In this document: positions 1 to 7,420 of the stretch, in pieces | Layout: each line of letters opens with the position of its first letter | How positions within the stretch are numbered: the stretch's first letter is position 1 | Source of the DNA: Pseudanabaena sp. UWO311 | GTDB taxonomy: Bacteria > Cyanobacteriota > Cyanobacteriia > Pseudanabaenales > Pseudanabaenaceae | Direction: 5' to 3' | DNA length: 64,000 bases | Assembly: GCF_006937785.1 (NCBI RefSeq) | Contig: NZ_SJEE01000014.1 | Location: 1-64,000, forward strand | Notes under the pieces: generated by a model | Databases searched by the model: none | What the model was told of the DNA's origin: nothing | What the model saw: the letters and a program-made list of their open reading frames with translations, nothing else | Position numbers and translations under genes: made by a program

Positions 1-11
1 ACCCTAACCCT

Positions 12-323
12 CCCCTTGCAAAGGGCAGGGATATTTCAAAAACTAGGTAATTGAAGATAATAAGAGTAAATATACTTCTCAATATTTTCTTTATACTATT
101 TGACTCAAAACAACTAAATTTAGCTAATTTCTCTGATCGGCGTTAGTGCTAATCAATGTCTCAAATGGCTAAATCTCGTTTAAAGTCTGAGACTTTAATC
201 AAAAGTTAAAGACTAAATTTAGTCAAATAACAGTAAATACCAGAATAATCAACATTGAAAGCTATTTATCAATCCCTTACTCTGATTTACTCATTTTTGA
301 AATAGCCCTGCCTTTGCAAGGGG
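12..323. mobile_element. MITE-like element at left edge, about 30-bp inverted ends
   Basis: Bases 12-42 and 295-323 are near-perfect inverted repeats (core CCCCTTGCAAAG and GCAGGG.TATTTCAAAA, one indel and one mismatch). They enclose about 250 bp of AT-rich DNA with no convincing reading frame. The right end runs into more CCTTGCAAGGGGG motifs (to about 361). No transposase is present, so a non-autonomous element or old intergenic repeat fits. The element may continue left of the window. Confidence 0.45.
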
Positions 324-378
324 GAATTAAAGGGGGTAAGTCCGCCTTGCAAGGGGGCGGGGGAGCTAGACCATTCTT

Positions 379-482
379 ATACCAATTTCTGAAAGTGTGG
401 CTACACTTTCGTGAATTAAAAACCAAACCCTGTAAGGGTTTTAAAAACACAAAATGGCTACGCCATTTTGTGTTTTGGTATT
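379..482 (+). repeat. Dispersed ~103-bp repeat, copy R1 (complete)
   Basis: A complete copy of a family seen about nine times here. It starts ATACCAA and ends TTGGTAT (7-bp inverted ends). Inside are a hairpin with arms like GAAAGTGT/ACACTTTC, the small CCCTGTAAGGG hairpin, and a hairpin ACACAAAATGGC-TAC-GCCATTTTGTGT. It lies 10 bp beyond the ilvE stop, so it may also end the ilvE transcript. Confidence 0.75.
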
Positions 483-491
483 AAAGGTCGC

Positions 492-1412
492 TTAGACTTT
501 GGTCAACCAGTGATGATAATCGGGTAGAAGCCCTTGGACAGCCTTGCTGTATAAGTCGCGGAGCTTCTTTGTGATCTCACCGATAGTTCCATCACCAACA
601 GGGCGATGATCGAAGCTGGTGATTGGCGCGAGTTCCGTAGCAGTACCGACAAAAAACGCTTCATCGGCAATATATAACTCGGTGCGATCGATCGTACGGG
701 ATACAGTCTCTATTCCTAGTTCTTTTGCCGCTAACTCCATTACCGAACTACGAGTGATACCTTCGAGAATATTGTCAGTAATAGAACTAGTGATTAGTTT
801 TCCATCTCTTACCAAAAAGAGATTCATTGCACTTCCTTCGGCAACATGACCTTCATTAGTTAAAACCACAACATCATCAAAGCCAGAAGCATAACCATCA
901 GTTTTAGCGAGAGCTGTATTTACATAAGCACCATTCACTTTTGCCCTAGCAGGGATAGCATTGTCATCTAAACGTCGCCATGAAGACACACCCACTTTGA
1001 TACCATTGCTAGTATCAAGGTATCCATCCATCGGCACAGAGAACAGGCAGAAATCATCATGGGTATGAGGCACTTTAAGAATTGGTCCAATCCGAAGGTC
1101 AGCTTTGTAGATAATCGGACGAATATATGTAGCTGAGTTGCATTGATTACGCTGAATTAACTCAGAAGTGAGATGAATCATCGTCTCAACATCGAGAGGA
1201 TGTTGTAAGCCAATAATGCGGCAACTTTGGATCAGTCGTTGGTAATGCTCTTTAAGGCGAAAAGCCGCCATACGGTTTTCTTCTGGTAGCCAATACGCCT
1301 TGATACCTTCAAAAACAGCCGTGCCGTATAGAAATGCGTGGGTGCGAATATTAATAGTGGCATCTTCGAGAGGGACGAATGTTCCGCGTATATAGGCGTA
1401 CTGTAAGGTCAT
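492..1412 (-). CDS. ilvE: Branched-chain amino acid aminotransferase
   Basis: Fold-type IV PLP aminotransferase (306 aa, normal length) for the last step of Val, Leu and Ile synthesis, with 2-oxoglutarate/glutamate as partner. Visible family features are the N-terminal YGTAVFEGIKAY segment, the PLP lysine in ARAKVNGAY (about K158), and EGSAMNLF, whose Glu contacts the cofactor. The late GTATELAPI segment also fits IlvE rather than D-amino acid transaminase or lyase relatives. It is divergent from moaA with about 135 bp between starts. Its pathway partner ilvB is far away in this window (58 kb). The ATG start directly precedes the family's conserved N-terminus. Confidence 0.93.
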   Translation of the reverse strand: MTLQYAYIRGTFVPLEDATINIRTHAFLYGTAVFEGIKAYWLPEENRMAAFRLKEHYQRLIQSCRIIGLQHPLDVETMIHLTSELIQRNQCNSATYIRPIIYKADLRIGPILKVPHTHDDFCLFSVPMDGYLDTSNGIKVGVSSWRRLDDNAIPARAKVNGAYVNTALAKTDGYASGFDDVVVLTNEGHVAEGSAMNLFLVRDGKLITSSITDNILEGITRSSVMELAAKELGIETVSRTIDRTELYIADEAFFVGTATELAPITSFDHRPVGDGTIGEITKKLRDLYSKAVQGLLPDYHHWLTKV

Positions 1413-1579
1413 GGTTTAACACATCTTGATCAATTATTTTTCTATCATATAACTAGGATTAATTAAAACTCAGAAAATTATCGGCAGCAATTCGCGCCGT
1501 GCCTGAAAAAATAGAGATTAATCGTGGTTTAAAGCGCCACAATTAATTGCCGCAATGCACACCACAAGGACATAAATCT

Positions 1580-2563
1580 GTGAATACTGTTGACTACCTT
1601 CGCATCAGTTTGATCGATCGCTGCAATTTTCGTTGCACCTACTGTATGCCTGAAGGCGCAGAAGTTGATTATATTCAAGCGCAGGAAAGCCTCACCAATG
1701 ATGAATTAATCGCATTATTAAAAGAGGTATTTATTCCCCTTGGCTTTAAGAAATTTCGACTAACTGGGGGTGAACCTTTACTGCGGCGAGATTTGGTGAG
1801 CTTGGTAGAAGCGATCGCAAATTTACAGGGTGTCGAAGATTTGTCGATGACCACTAATGGTTTTATGCTAGGCGAATTAGCAAAACCTTTGTACGAAGCT
1901 GGGTTACGGCGAATTAATATTAGTCTTGATTCCCTCGATCACGATGTGTTTCGGCAGATTACAGGGCGCAATCTCTGGGAAAAGGTATGGGGAGGAATTT
2001 TAGCGGCTCACGAAGTGGGTTTTGATCCACTTAAGTTAAATGTGGTGGTCGTGCCAGATATGAACGATCGCGAAATATTAGATTTAGCGGCTTTGAGTAT
2101 CGATCGCAATTGGCATATTCGGTTTATTGAATTTATGCCGATCGGTAATGACAGCCTTTTTACCCATAAAGGTTGGGTAGACTCAGCAACCTTGCGCCAA
2201 CAAATAGGCGATCGCTATGGCTTAGATGCTGGTAATTGCAAAGGCAATGGGCCAGCCGATGTATTCAAAATCCCAAATGCGAAAGGGACTTTGGGCTTTA
2301 TTAGTCAAATGTCTGAATGTTTTTGCGAACGCTGCAATCGGATGCGCCTCTCTGCGGATGGCTTGTTGCGTCCATGTTTATTAAATGAAGCTGGACAAAT
2401 TGATCTCAAAACGGCATTACGTCAGGGTCAAGATTTTACTGAGCTAAGAATCGCGGTACGTGATTTGCTGAATCTCAAGGATGAAATTAATTTTAAAGAA
2501 CGCGATCGGGGAACTGGTGAGCAAAAAAGTTATCTTCGCACCATGTCTCAAATTGGCGGCTAG
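1580..2563 (+). CDS. moaA: GTP 3',8-cyclase MoaA (molybdenum cofactor)
   Basis: Radical-SAM enzyme that converts GTP to 3',8-cyclo-GTP, the first molybdopterin step. The SAM cluster motif CNFRCTYC is near the N-terminus. The second cluster shows as CERC then a Cys 14 positions on (DGLLRPC), and the protein ends in the family's Gly-Gly. The frame is open from a TTG at 1547, but GTG at 1580 has a good AAGGA site at 1566-1570 and places [12 protein letters not shown] at the start as in other MoaA proteins, giving 327 aa. No other moa gene is in the window. Confidence 0.92.
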   Translation: MNTVDYLRISLIDRCNFRCTYCMPEGAEVDYIQAQESLTNDELIALLKEVFIPLGFKKFRLTGGEPLLRRDLVSLVEAIANLQGVEDLSMTTNGFMLGELAKPLYEAGLRRINISLDSLDHDVFRQITGRNLWEKVWGGILAAHEVGFDPLKLNVVVVPDMNDREILDLAALSIDRNWHIRFIEFMPIGNDSLFTHKGWVDSATLRQQIGDRYGLDAGNCKGNGPADVFKIPNAKGTLGFISQMSECFCERCNRMRLSADGLLRPCLLNEAGQIDLKTALRQGQDFTELRIAVRDLLNLKDEINFKERDRGTGEQKSYLRTMSQIGG

Positions 2564-2596
2564 CAGCAATGGTTTTTGCCGCGAACCCCTATTACT

Positions 2597-2629
2597 AAAA
2601 ATAAAGCTCGCGATGCGAGCTTTATTTTT
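2597..2629. terminator. Palindromic terminator after moaA
   Basis: A 15-bp perfect stem with a 3-nt loop (GAT): arms AAAAATAAAGCTCGC and its complement, ending in T-rich sequence. It lies 33 bp after the moaA stop. The A-rich left arm would let it work in both directions. Confidence 0.8.
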
Positions 2630-2630
2630 T

Positions 2631-2869
2631 ATTTGGTTTTAGAAATACAAAATATCCCTTCGGCATCAGTAGCCACCATACCGTATGTGTAGCGGATAGC
2701 TTTAGGTCTACTAATTTGCGCTTACCCCTTTCGGAAGTAATTGCCATTTCGGGGATACCAGACCCACACGGGGGGGAATAGGATGGGTCTATTGATAATC
2801 TATCCTATTTCCTACTTATTTGCAATAGTTTATGACAAATTTTTTTGGAGGTTGGCTAAAAGCTCAGTA
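2631..2869 (-). other. Intergenic stretch with possible decayed reading frame
   Basis: No gene is supported. On the minus strand, frames from about 2790 to 2633 read like protein (WYPRNGNYFRKG, in-frame TAA, then RYTYGMVATDAEGIF, then stop) and end just before the bidirectional hairpin at 2597-2629. This could be a gene remnant or chance; I do not recognise a family. Confidence 0.2.
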
Positions 2870-2930
2870 AAACAAAAAACAAAAGGCAGTTGCTGTACAA
2901 AGTACCGCAACTGCCTTTTGTTTTTTGTTT
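2870..2930. terminator. 24-bp palindrome in the moaA-agrE gap
   Basis: Arms 2870-2893 and 2907-2930 pair perfectly over 24 bp (left arm ends GGCAGTTGC). The 13-nt centre can pair further (GTAC/GTAC). It is followed by T-rich DNA. It is 168 bp before the agrE start and could be a terminator or a leader structure. Confidence 0.6.
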
Positions 2931-3097
2931 GAGATCGCAACAATTATCAAGAGATGATAACTTTTGTAAGGGTTTACCGCATAAACCATTAGGTATGATT
3001 AAAGATTGGCAGCTTTGCAATTGTTTGGCAATTTTTGGTGGCTGCCAGTATGGATGTGACCAAAAATTGCATTCTCCTCTAATTATTTACTTTATTT

Positions 3098-5206
3098 ATG
3101 ACTGCCCAACTGAATTATCTGATGTGTGCCCCCGATCACTACGACGTAGACTATGTGATCAATCCTTGGATGGAGGGCAATGTTCACAAATCTAGCCGCG
3201 ATCGCGCTGTAGTGCAATGGCAAAAACTGCATGAAGTCCTCAAAGGCTTAGTAAATGTCGAGCTAGTGACACCTGCTAAGGGCTGGCCAGACATGGTATT
3301 TACCGCCAACGCTGGATTGGTATTAGGTGACAAAGCGGTATTGAGTCGTTTTTTACACAAAGAGCGTCAAGGCGAAGAACCTTATTTCAAAGCATGGTTT
3401 GAGTCTAAGGGCTTTACAGTGTTTGAACTGCCCAAGGATTTACCTTTTGAAGGTGCAGGTGATGCCCTATTTGATCGCAATGGTGGTTGGCTATGGGCTG
3501 GCTATGGTTTCCGTTCAGAACTAGATGCTCATCCTTATTTGGCGAAATGGCTCGATGTCGAAGTTCTTTCGCTACGTTTAATCGACAATCGCTTTTATCA
3601 TCTCGATACCTGCTTCTGTCCTCTTACAGGTGGCTATTTACTTTACTATCCCCCCGCTTTTGATTCCTATTCCAATCGTTTGATTGAGATGCGTGTTCCA
3701 TCTGATAAGCGCATCATCATCGAAGAAGCTGATGCCGTTAATTTTGCTTGTAATGCAGTTAACGTCGATCGCAATGTGGTCATGAACAAAATCAGCGATC
3801 GCTTAAAACAACGCATTACCAATGCTGGGTTTACGGTGATCGAAACGCCTCTTACCGAGTTTCTAAAAGCAGGTGGAGCCGCTAAGTGCTTGACTTTACG
3901 AACTATTGAAGTTCCGATCAGTAGCGAACAGGAGGCAATTGAGCCAAGTGGTGTAGAAGCTCGTATTGTCGAGTTAACAGGACATTTACTCGACTCAGGC
4001 ATTATCAATCGCGCTCTTGATTTAGTAACTGATAATGGTGGCAGTTTCCAAGTACTAGAGTTCAACCTTGGTGAACAGAGACAAAGTACGTCCCTAGCTC
4101 GAATTCGCATCTCTGCGCCATCTCATGACCTCATGGAAACGATCATGGGTGAACTGATTGAAATTGGTGCAGTATTGCAAGATCGTGACACATGCGCTGC
4201 CAATCTTGAGCCTGTATTACAAGATGGAGTCGCTCCTGATGATTTCTATGTCAGCACGATTTATCCTACTGAAGCCTGTGTTGATGGCGAATGGATTCGT
4301 TGCACCAATCAGCGTATGGATGCCGCGATCGCAATTAGTGCCGATGGCTCTGCTAACTGTAAACTTTTGCGCGATCTCGTGGTCGGCGATCGCGTAGTTG
4401 TTGGATATGACGGTGTACGGACTGTCCGTAAACCTGAAGCTAGAGATACTGCAAAGAAGGAAGAGTTTTCCTTCATGGGTGCGGGTGTGTCCAGCGAACG
4501 TCGCGTCGAACTTATTGTCGAACAGATCGCATGGGAACTTCGTCAAATTCGCGATCGCGGTGGCAAGTTGGTTGTCTCCTGTGGCCCTGTCGTTGTACAT
4601 ACTGGCGGCGCTCCTCACCTTGCCTACTTGATCCGTGAAGGCTATGTACAATCAATGCTAGGTGGCAATGCGATCGCTGTTCACGACATGGAACAATCAT
4701 CGATGGGTACTTCCCTCGGTGTTGATCTCAAGCGTGGTGTCAGCGTCAAGGGAGGACATCGCCATCACCTGAAAGTGATTAACTCAGTCCGCCGCTATGG
4801 CAGTATTCATAAGGCTGTAGAAGCTGGTTTTGTAAAAACTGGCGTGATGTACGAATGCGTAACTAATAATATTCCTTTTGTCCTTGCTGGCTCCATTCGC
4901 GATGATGGTCCCCTGCCTGATACCGTAATGGATTTGCTTGAAGCTCAGCGACTTTACAGCGAACAGATTCGCAATGCCGATATGATTTTAATGCTTTCTT
5001 CTATGTTGCATTCTATCGGTGTGGGCAACATGACTCCTGCTGGTGTGAAGATGGTTTGTGTAGATATCAATCCTGCGGTTGTGACCAAACTATCTGATCG
5101 CGGTTCGGTGGAGTCTGTTGGCGTGGTCACCGATGTTGGTCTATTTCTCAGCTTGCTGGTTCAGCAATTGAAGAAGATGGATAGCCCTGTAGCAGTTGGC
5201 GTTTAG
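3098..5206 (+). CDS. agrE: Bifunctional arginine dihydrolase / ornithine cyclodeaminase-like enzyme
   Basis: This 702-aa protein has the AgrE (Anabaena) / ArgZ (Synechocystis) layout. Residues 1 to about 275 are a guanidine-modifying domain that turns arginine into ornithine, CO2 and two ammonia. The rest is a LOR/SDH bifunctional-enzyme-type domain; in Anabaena AgrE this half is reported to make proline from ornithine. Key residues are in place: N22 (VINPWM), N71 (TANAG), the nucleophile C264 (GGAAKCLTL), and His168 in RFYHLD. The role is turnover of arginine released from cyanophycin or taken up, returning nitrogen. It stands alone with a 530-bp upstream gap. There is no clear Shine-Dalgarno site before the ATG, but MTAQLNYLMC matches the family start. 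Confidence 0.92.
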   Translation: MTAQLNYLMCAPDHYDVDYVINPWMEGNVHKSSRDRAVVQWQKLHEVLKGLVNVELVTPAKGWPDMVFTANAGLVLGDKAVLSRFLHKERQGEEPYFKAWFESKGFTVFELPKDLPFEGAGDALFDRNGGWLWAGYGFRSELDAHPYLAKWLDVEVLSLRLIDNRFYHLDTCFCPLTGGYLLYYPPAFDSYSNRLIEMRVPSDKRIIIEEADAVNFACNAVNVDRNVVMNKISDRLKQRITNAGFTVIETPLTEFLKAGGAAKCLTLRTIEVPISSEQEAIEPSGVEARIVELTGHLLDSGIINRALDLVTDNGGSFQVLEFNLGEQRQSTSLARIRISAPSHDLMETIMGELIEIGAVLQDRDTCAANLEPVLQDGVAPDDFYVSTIYPTEACVDGEWIRCTNQRMDAAIAISADGSANCKLLRDLVVGDRVVVGYDGVRTVRKPEARDTAKKEEFSFMGAGVSSERRVELIVEQIAWELRQIRDRGGKLVVSCGPVVVHTGGAPHLAYLIREGYVQSMLGGNAIAVHDMEQSSMGTSLGVDLKRGVSVKGGHRHHLKVINSVRRYGSIHKAVEAGFVKTGVMYECVTNNIPFVLAGSIRDDGPLPDTVMDLLEAQRLYSEQIRNADMILMLSSMLHSIGVGNMTPAGVKMVCVDINPAVVTKLSDRGSVESVGVVTDVGLFLSLLVQQLKKMDSPVAVGV

Positions 5207-5222
5207 AAGACTAAATTGGTGT

Positions 5223-5275
5223 AAGCCAAAAAAATGAGTAGAGGTGCCAAGCACCTCTACTCATTTTTTTGGCTT
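5223..5275. terminator. 25-bp palindromic terminator after agrE
   Basis: Arms 5223-5247 and 5251-5275 form a 25-bp stem (left arm ends GAGTAGAGGTGC) with loop CAA, 16 bp beyond the agrE stop. Runs of A and T in the arms suit intrinsic termination. Confidence 0.8.
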
Positions 5276-5332
5276 TATTTTTCTACAGCATTTTATGCTT
5301 TGACATACAACAATTGCCGATCAAACGAGCCA

Positions 5333-5383
5333 CAAGAAAAAATTTAAAAGCGTTGCTTTGCAACGCTTTTAAATTTTTTCTTG
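5333..5383. terminator. 24-bp palindrome with TTT loop
   Basis: Arms 5333-5356 and 5360-5383 are perfect complements (core AAAAGCGTTGC). This is the same style as the agrE terminator, about 60 bp further on, and lies on the 3' side of the minus-strand gene at 5453. Confidence 0.65.
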
Positions 5384-5410
5384 ATTTGTTTTTGAGCGCA
5401 AAGCGCTGTA

Positions 5411-5453
5411 ATACCAAAACATAAAAAGGCGTAGCCATTTTATGTTTTGGTAT
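5411..5453. repeat. Dispersed repeat, partial copy R2
   Basis: This is only the 3' hairpin half of the dispersed family: ATACCAAAACATAAAA, GGCGTAGCC, TTTTATGTTTTGGTAT. It is preceded by a GCGCAAAGCGCTGTA motif that also precedes R3 and, in diverged form, R9. Its right end abuts the stop codon of the next minus-strand gene. Confidence 0.6.
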
Positions 5454-5923
5454 TAGTCTTCAAAATATGGTTCGACCGTAACTTCGAGTTTGTCGATCGC
5501 AGTCATTACAAAAAGGCGATCTTTGTAACGGAAGATAAATGATGTTGGGCTTAGCCAACGCATAAACCTAAATCCAGAGATTTCGCCAGCGAAGCCAAAT
5601 TTTGCAGAGAAATTTTTTATATCAAACCGCCGTACGCTTGATACTTTTTTGCAGCAACCTTCTATACCAAAGGTGACCTGCTCAATAAATACACTGTTAT
5701 ATATATCTTCAAGAAGAACCACTACACGGTATGCTCGACCCTTAACCTTTGCATTGACATCGCTCTCAAACCAATCAGTTGGACTTTGGGAGAGTTGTAC
5801 GATCCAAGGATAGTAATTTGTATTTGCAGCAGGTGCTGTTTTGATAACAATGGGCTCTGCAAATGCAGCACTGGGAATTAATGATAAAAACAGAACTGCT
5901 ACAAGGTGAAAAGTTGATTTCAT
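5453..5923 (-). CDS. Secreted hypothetical protein
   Basis: I do not recognise this 156-aa protein. Residues 1-22 are a clear signal peptide (MKSTF, hydrophobic stretch, SAAFA cleavage site). The mature part is beta-rich in appearance, with a GCCKK cysteine pair near the middle and an acidic C-terminus (VEPYFED). It should be periplasmic or extracellular. The TAA stop is formed at the junction with repeat R2. It stands alone, divergent from the gene at 6024. Confidence 0.6.
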   Translation of the reverse strand: MKSTFHLVAVLFLSLIPSAAFAEPIVIKTAPAANTNYYPWIVQLSQSPTDWFESDVNAKVKGRAYRVVVLLEDIYNSVFIEQVTFGIEGCCKKVSSVRRFDIKNFSAKFGFAGEISGFRFMRWLSPTSFIFRYKDRLFVMTAIDKLEVTVEPYFED

Positions 5924-5969
5924 TTTGCGGCGTTGGCTAAGGAATTAAAATGAGGCGTAATGACATTGC

Positions 5970-5998
5970 TTGAAGAAACGTTATCTTTAAAATATATA
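5970..5998 (+). promoter_or_regulatory. Sigma70-type promoter for the 6024 gene
   Basis: TTGAAG (5970-5975), 17-bp spacer, TATATA (5993-5998). It predicts transcription from about 6005 and a leader of roughly 20 nt before the ATG at 6024. Assigned by pattern only. Confidence 0.4.
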
Positions 5999-6023
5999 GC
6001 GATCGCAATCTCAATATAACCCT

Positions 6024-6842
6024 ATGAATCAAAACACTTACGAAATCCTGAGTCAAACCCAACGGCAGCGTGTTGGCGATGGCGCGATCGCCTCAATTCT
6101 TGAAGGCTGTGAATCTGCGCAACGCAAACTAATTTTAGTACTACCCCAATTAGGCGATTTTGACAGCCTTGAATATATTTGGTGGATGCAAAGAGAAATC
6201 GATCGCATTAAATCAGCAGGAATAGCTATTCGCGCTATTGGTATTGGCGATCGTCAGTCGGGAGAATATTTTTGTAAATTTACAGGCTTCGATAAAAATT
6301 GGTTGTTTGTCGATCCTACAGGTGAATTACATCGTCAATTAAATCTCTATTCAGGGTTAACCACTAAATTCCCTCTCCTTTCATCAGGACAGAGCGCTTG
6401 GGTGAATCTAATGTTGATGTGCGCAGGGATTGGCAGCCAAGGCACATTAGCTGAAGTATTTCGCGGCTACCGAGGCGATCGCAATGCACCACAACTAATC
6501 GGTGATGAAGAAATTATCAAAGCCGCACCATTACCACCATTAAAGGGTTCTTTCTTTAAATGGGCTGGTGGTAGCGGATTTCAACGTCCTTTTGAACTCG
6601 CAACATTGCGACTGCGAAATATGGCTGAGGTTTTAGGCAATTGGACAGCCTATGTTCCTGATGCATCGCACATGACACAGCGCGGCGGCACTTTTCTGTT
6701 TGATGCTGAGAAAAAATTAACCTACGAACATAGAGATCGCGGCATTTTAGGATTTTCTGCTAATCCCAGCTATCCATTAGCGTTTTTATTTTCTGATCAA
6801 TTTTCTGAACAATCATCTACGCAAAAAGTAACCTCTCCTTAA
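6024..6842 (+). CDS. Peroxiredoxin-like (AhpC/TSA-type thioredoxin-fold) protein
   Basis: This 272-aa protein matches a conserved cyanobacterial family annotated as peroxiredoxin-like or AhpC/TSA. Typical segments are VLPQLGDFDSLEYIWWMQRE, IGIGDR, a FCKFTGF stretch where the thioredoxin fold is expected, LFVDPTGELHRQLNLY, and a long C-terminal part (GTLAEVFRGYRGDR, TQRGGTFLFD). No CxxC active site is present, so classic peroxidase chemistry is uncertain; plastid relatives exist. Its stop overlaps that of the convergent ComFB gene by four bases. A likely promoter is at 5970-5998. Confidence 0.7.
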   Translation: MNQNTYEILSQTQRQRVGDGAIASILEGCESAQRKLILVLPQLGDFDSLEYIWWMQREIDRIKSAGIAIRAIGIGDRQSGEYFCKFTGFDKNWLFVDPTGELHRQLNLYSGLTTKFPLLSSGQSAWVNLMLMCAGIGSQGTLAEVFRGYRGDRNAPQLIGDEEIIKAAPLPPLKGSFFKWAGGSGFQRPFELATLRLRNMAEVLGNWTAYVPDASHMTQRGGTFLFDAEKKLTYEHRDRGILGFSANPSYPLAFLFSDQFSEQSSTQKVTSP

Positions 6843-7396
6843 ACTTTTTCCTCAAAGTCAGGGGCATAAGCTTGGAGTAGGTTGCTTAGCTGTGAAAGGA
6901 CAGAATCTTTATTGACAGAGCCAAAACTAGAGCGATCGGGGAAGAATTCTGGACGATCTAGATTGCGATCGATCGCTTCTTTAACCTGCTGCGCGATCAA
7001 ATGCTGTAGATCGGCAAGAGCTCTGTCCCGTTGATAATTAGCCCCTTGCTCAGTGGTGGCATACAAAGGCGGTAAACGGTTGAGCGCATAAGCGGCAATA
7101 TCCCCCAAATCCAAAACTTTATTAGTATTGGCTTCGATCTCAGCGACTCTTGCCACAGCTTCACTCAAAACCAATTCTTCCATGACATTGATAAACTGCT
7201 TGCGAGGTACAGCAACGACTTCCCCCGTAAGCAATGCACCCATCAGACGATCAAGAGCCATATACTCTTCAACTGATAGCTCAAACGCGCTATCGCAAAT
7301 CCGCCCCACTTCGGCTTCCATCGCAGGAGTTAGGTAGCCATCTTGTAAAGCCTGTTCGACAATCGACTCAATGCTGGTTTTTACTATCTTTTCCAC
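6839..7396 (-). CDS. ComFB-domain protein (cyclic dinucleotide receptor family)
   Basis: The 185-aa protein carries a ComFB domain at about residues 65-145: INVMEELVLSEAVARV, a middle LDLGDIAAYALNRLPPLYATTEQGA stretch, and a following helix with QQVKEAIDRN. Cyanobacterial ComFB proteins have been described as receptors for c-di-GMP and c-di-AMP affecting competence and cell size. Here it is a free-standing receptor with a helical N-terminal extension. The window also holds three GGDEF proteins, so a signal source exists. It is convergent with the peroxiredoxin-like gene (shared TTAA) and lies just downstream of the GH57 gene on the same strand side. Confidence 0.75.
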   Translation of the reverse strand: MEKIVKTSIESIVEQALQDGYLTPAMEAEVGRICDSAFELSVEEYMALDRLMGALLTGEVVAVPRKQFINVMEELVLSEAVARVAEIEANTNKVLDLGDIAAYALNRLPPLYATTEQGANYQRDRALADLQHLIAQQVKEAIDRNLDRPEFFPDRSSFGSVNKDSVLSQLSNLLQAYAPDFEEKV

Positions 7397-7420
7397 TGTT
7401 ATCTCTTTAATAACGCAACA

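Noticed and set aside
2627-2747. Minus-strand 41-codon frame (MAITSERGKRKLVDLK...) and a competing frame with RYTYGMVATDAEGIF
   Set aside because: Two frames compete, one broken by a stop, and no family is recognised; noted as a possible remnant only.
2960-2985. NtcA box for agrE (GTA-N8-TAC)
   Set aside because: GTAAGGGTTTACC has the wrong spacing, and nothing better was found near the start.
2741-3195. Short plus-strand frames upstream of agrE
   Set aside because: They run through a terminator-like palindrome and overlap the agrE start; no protein features.
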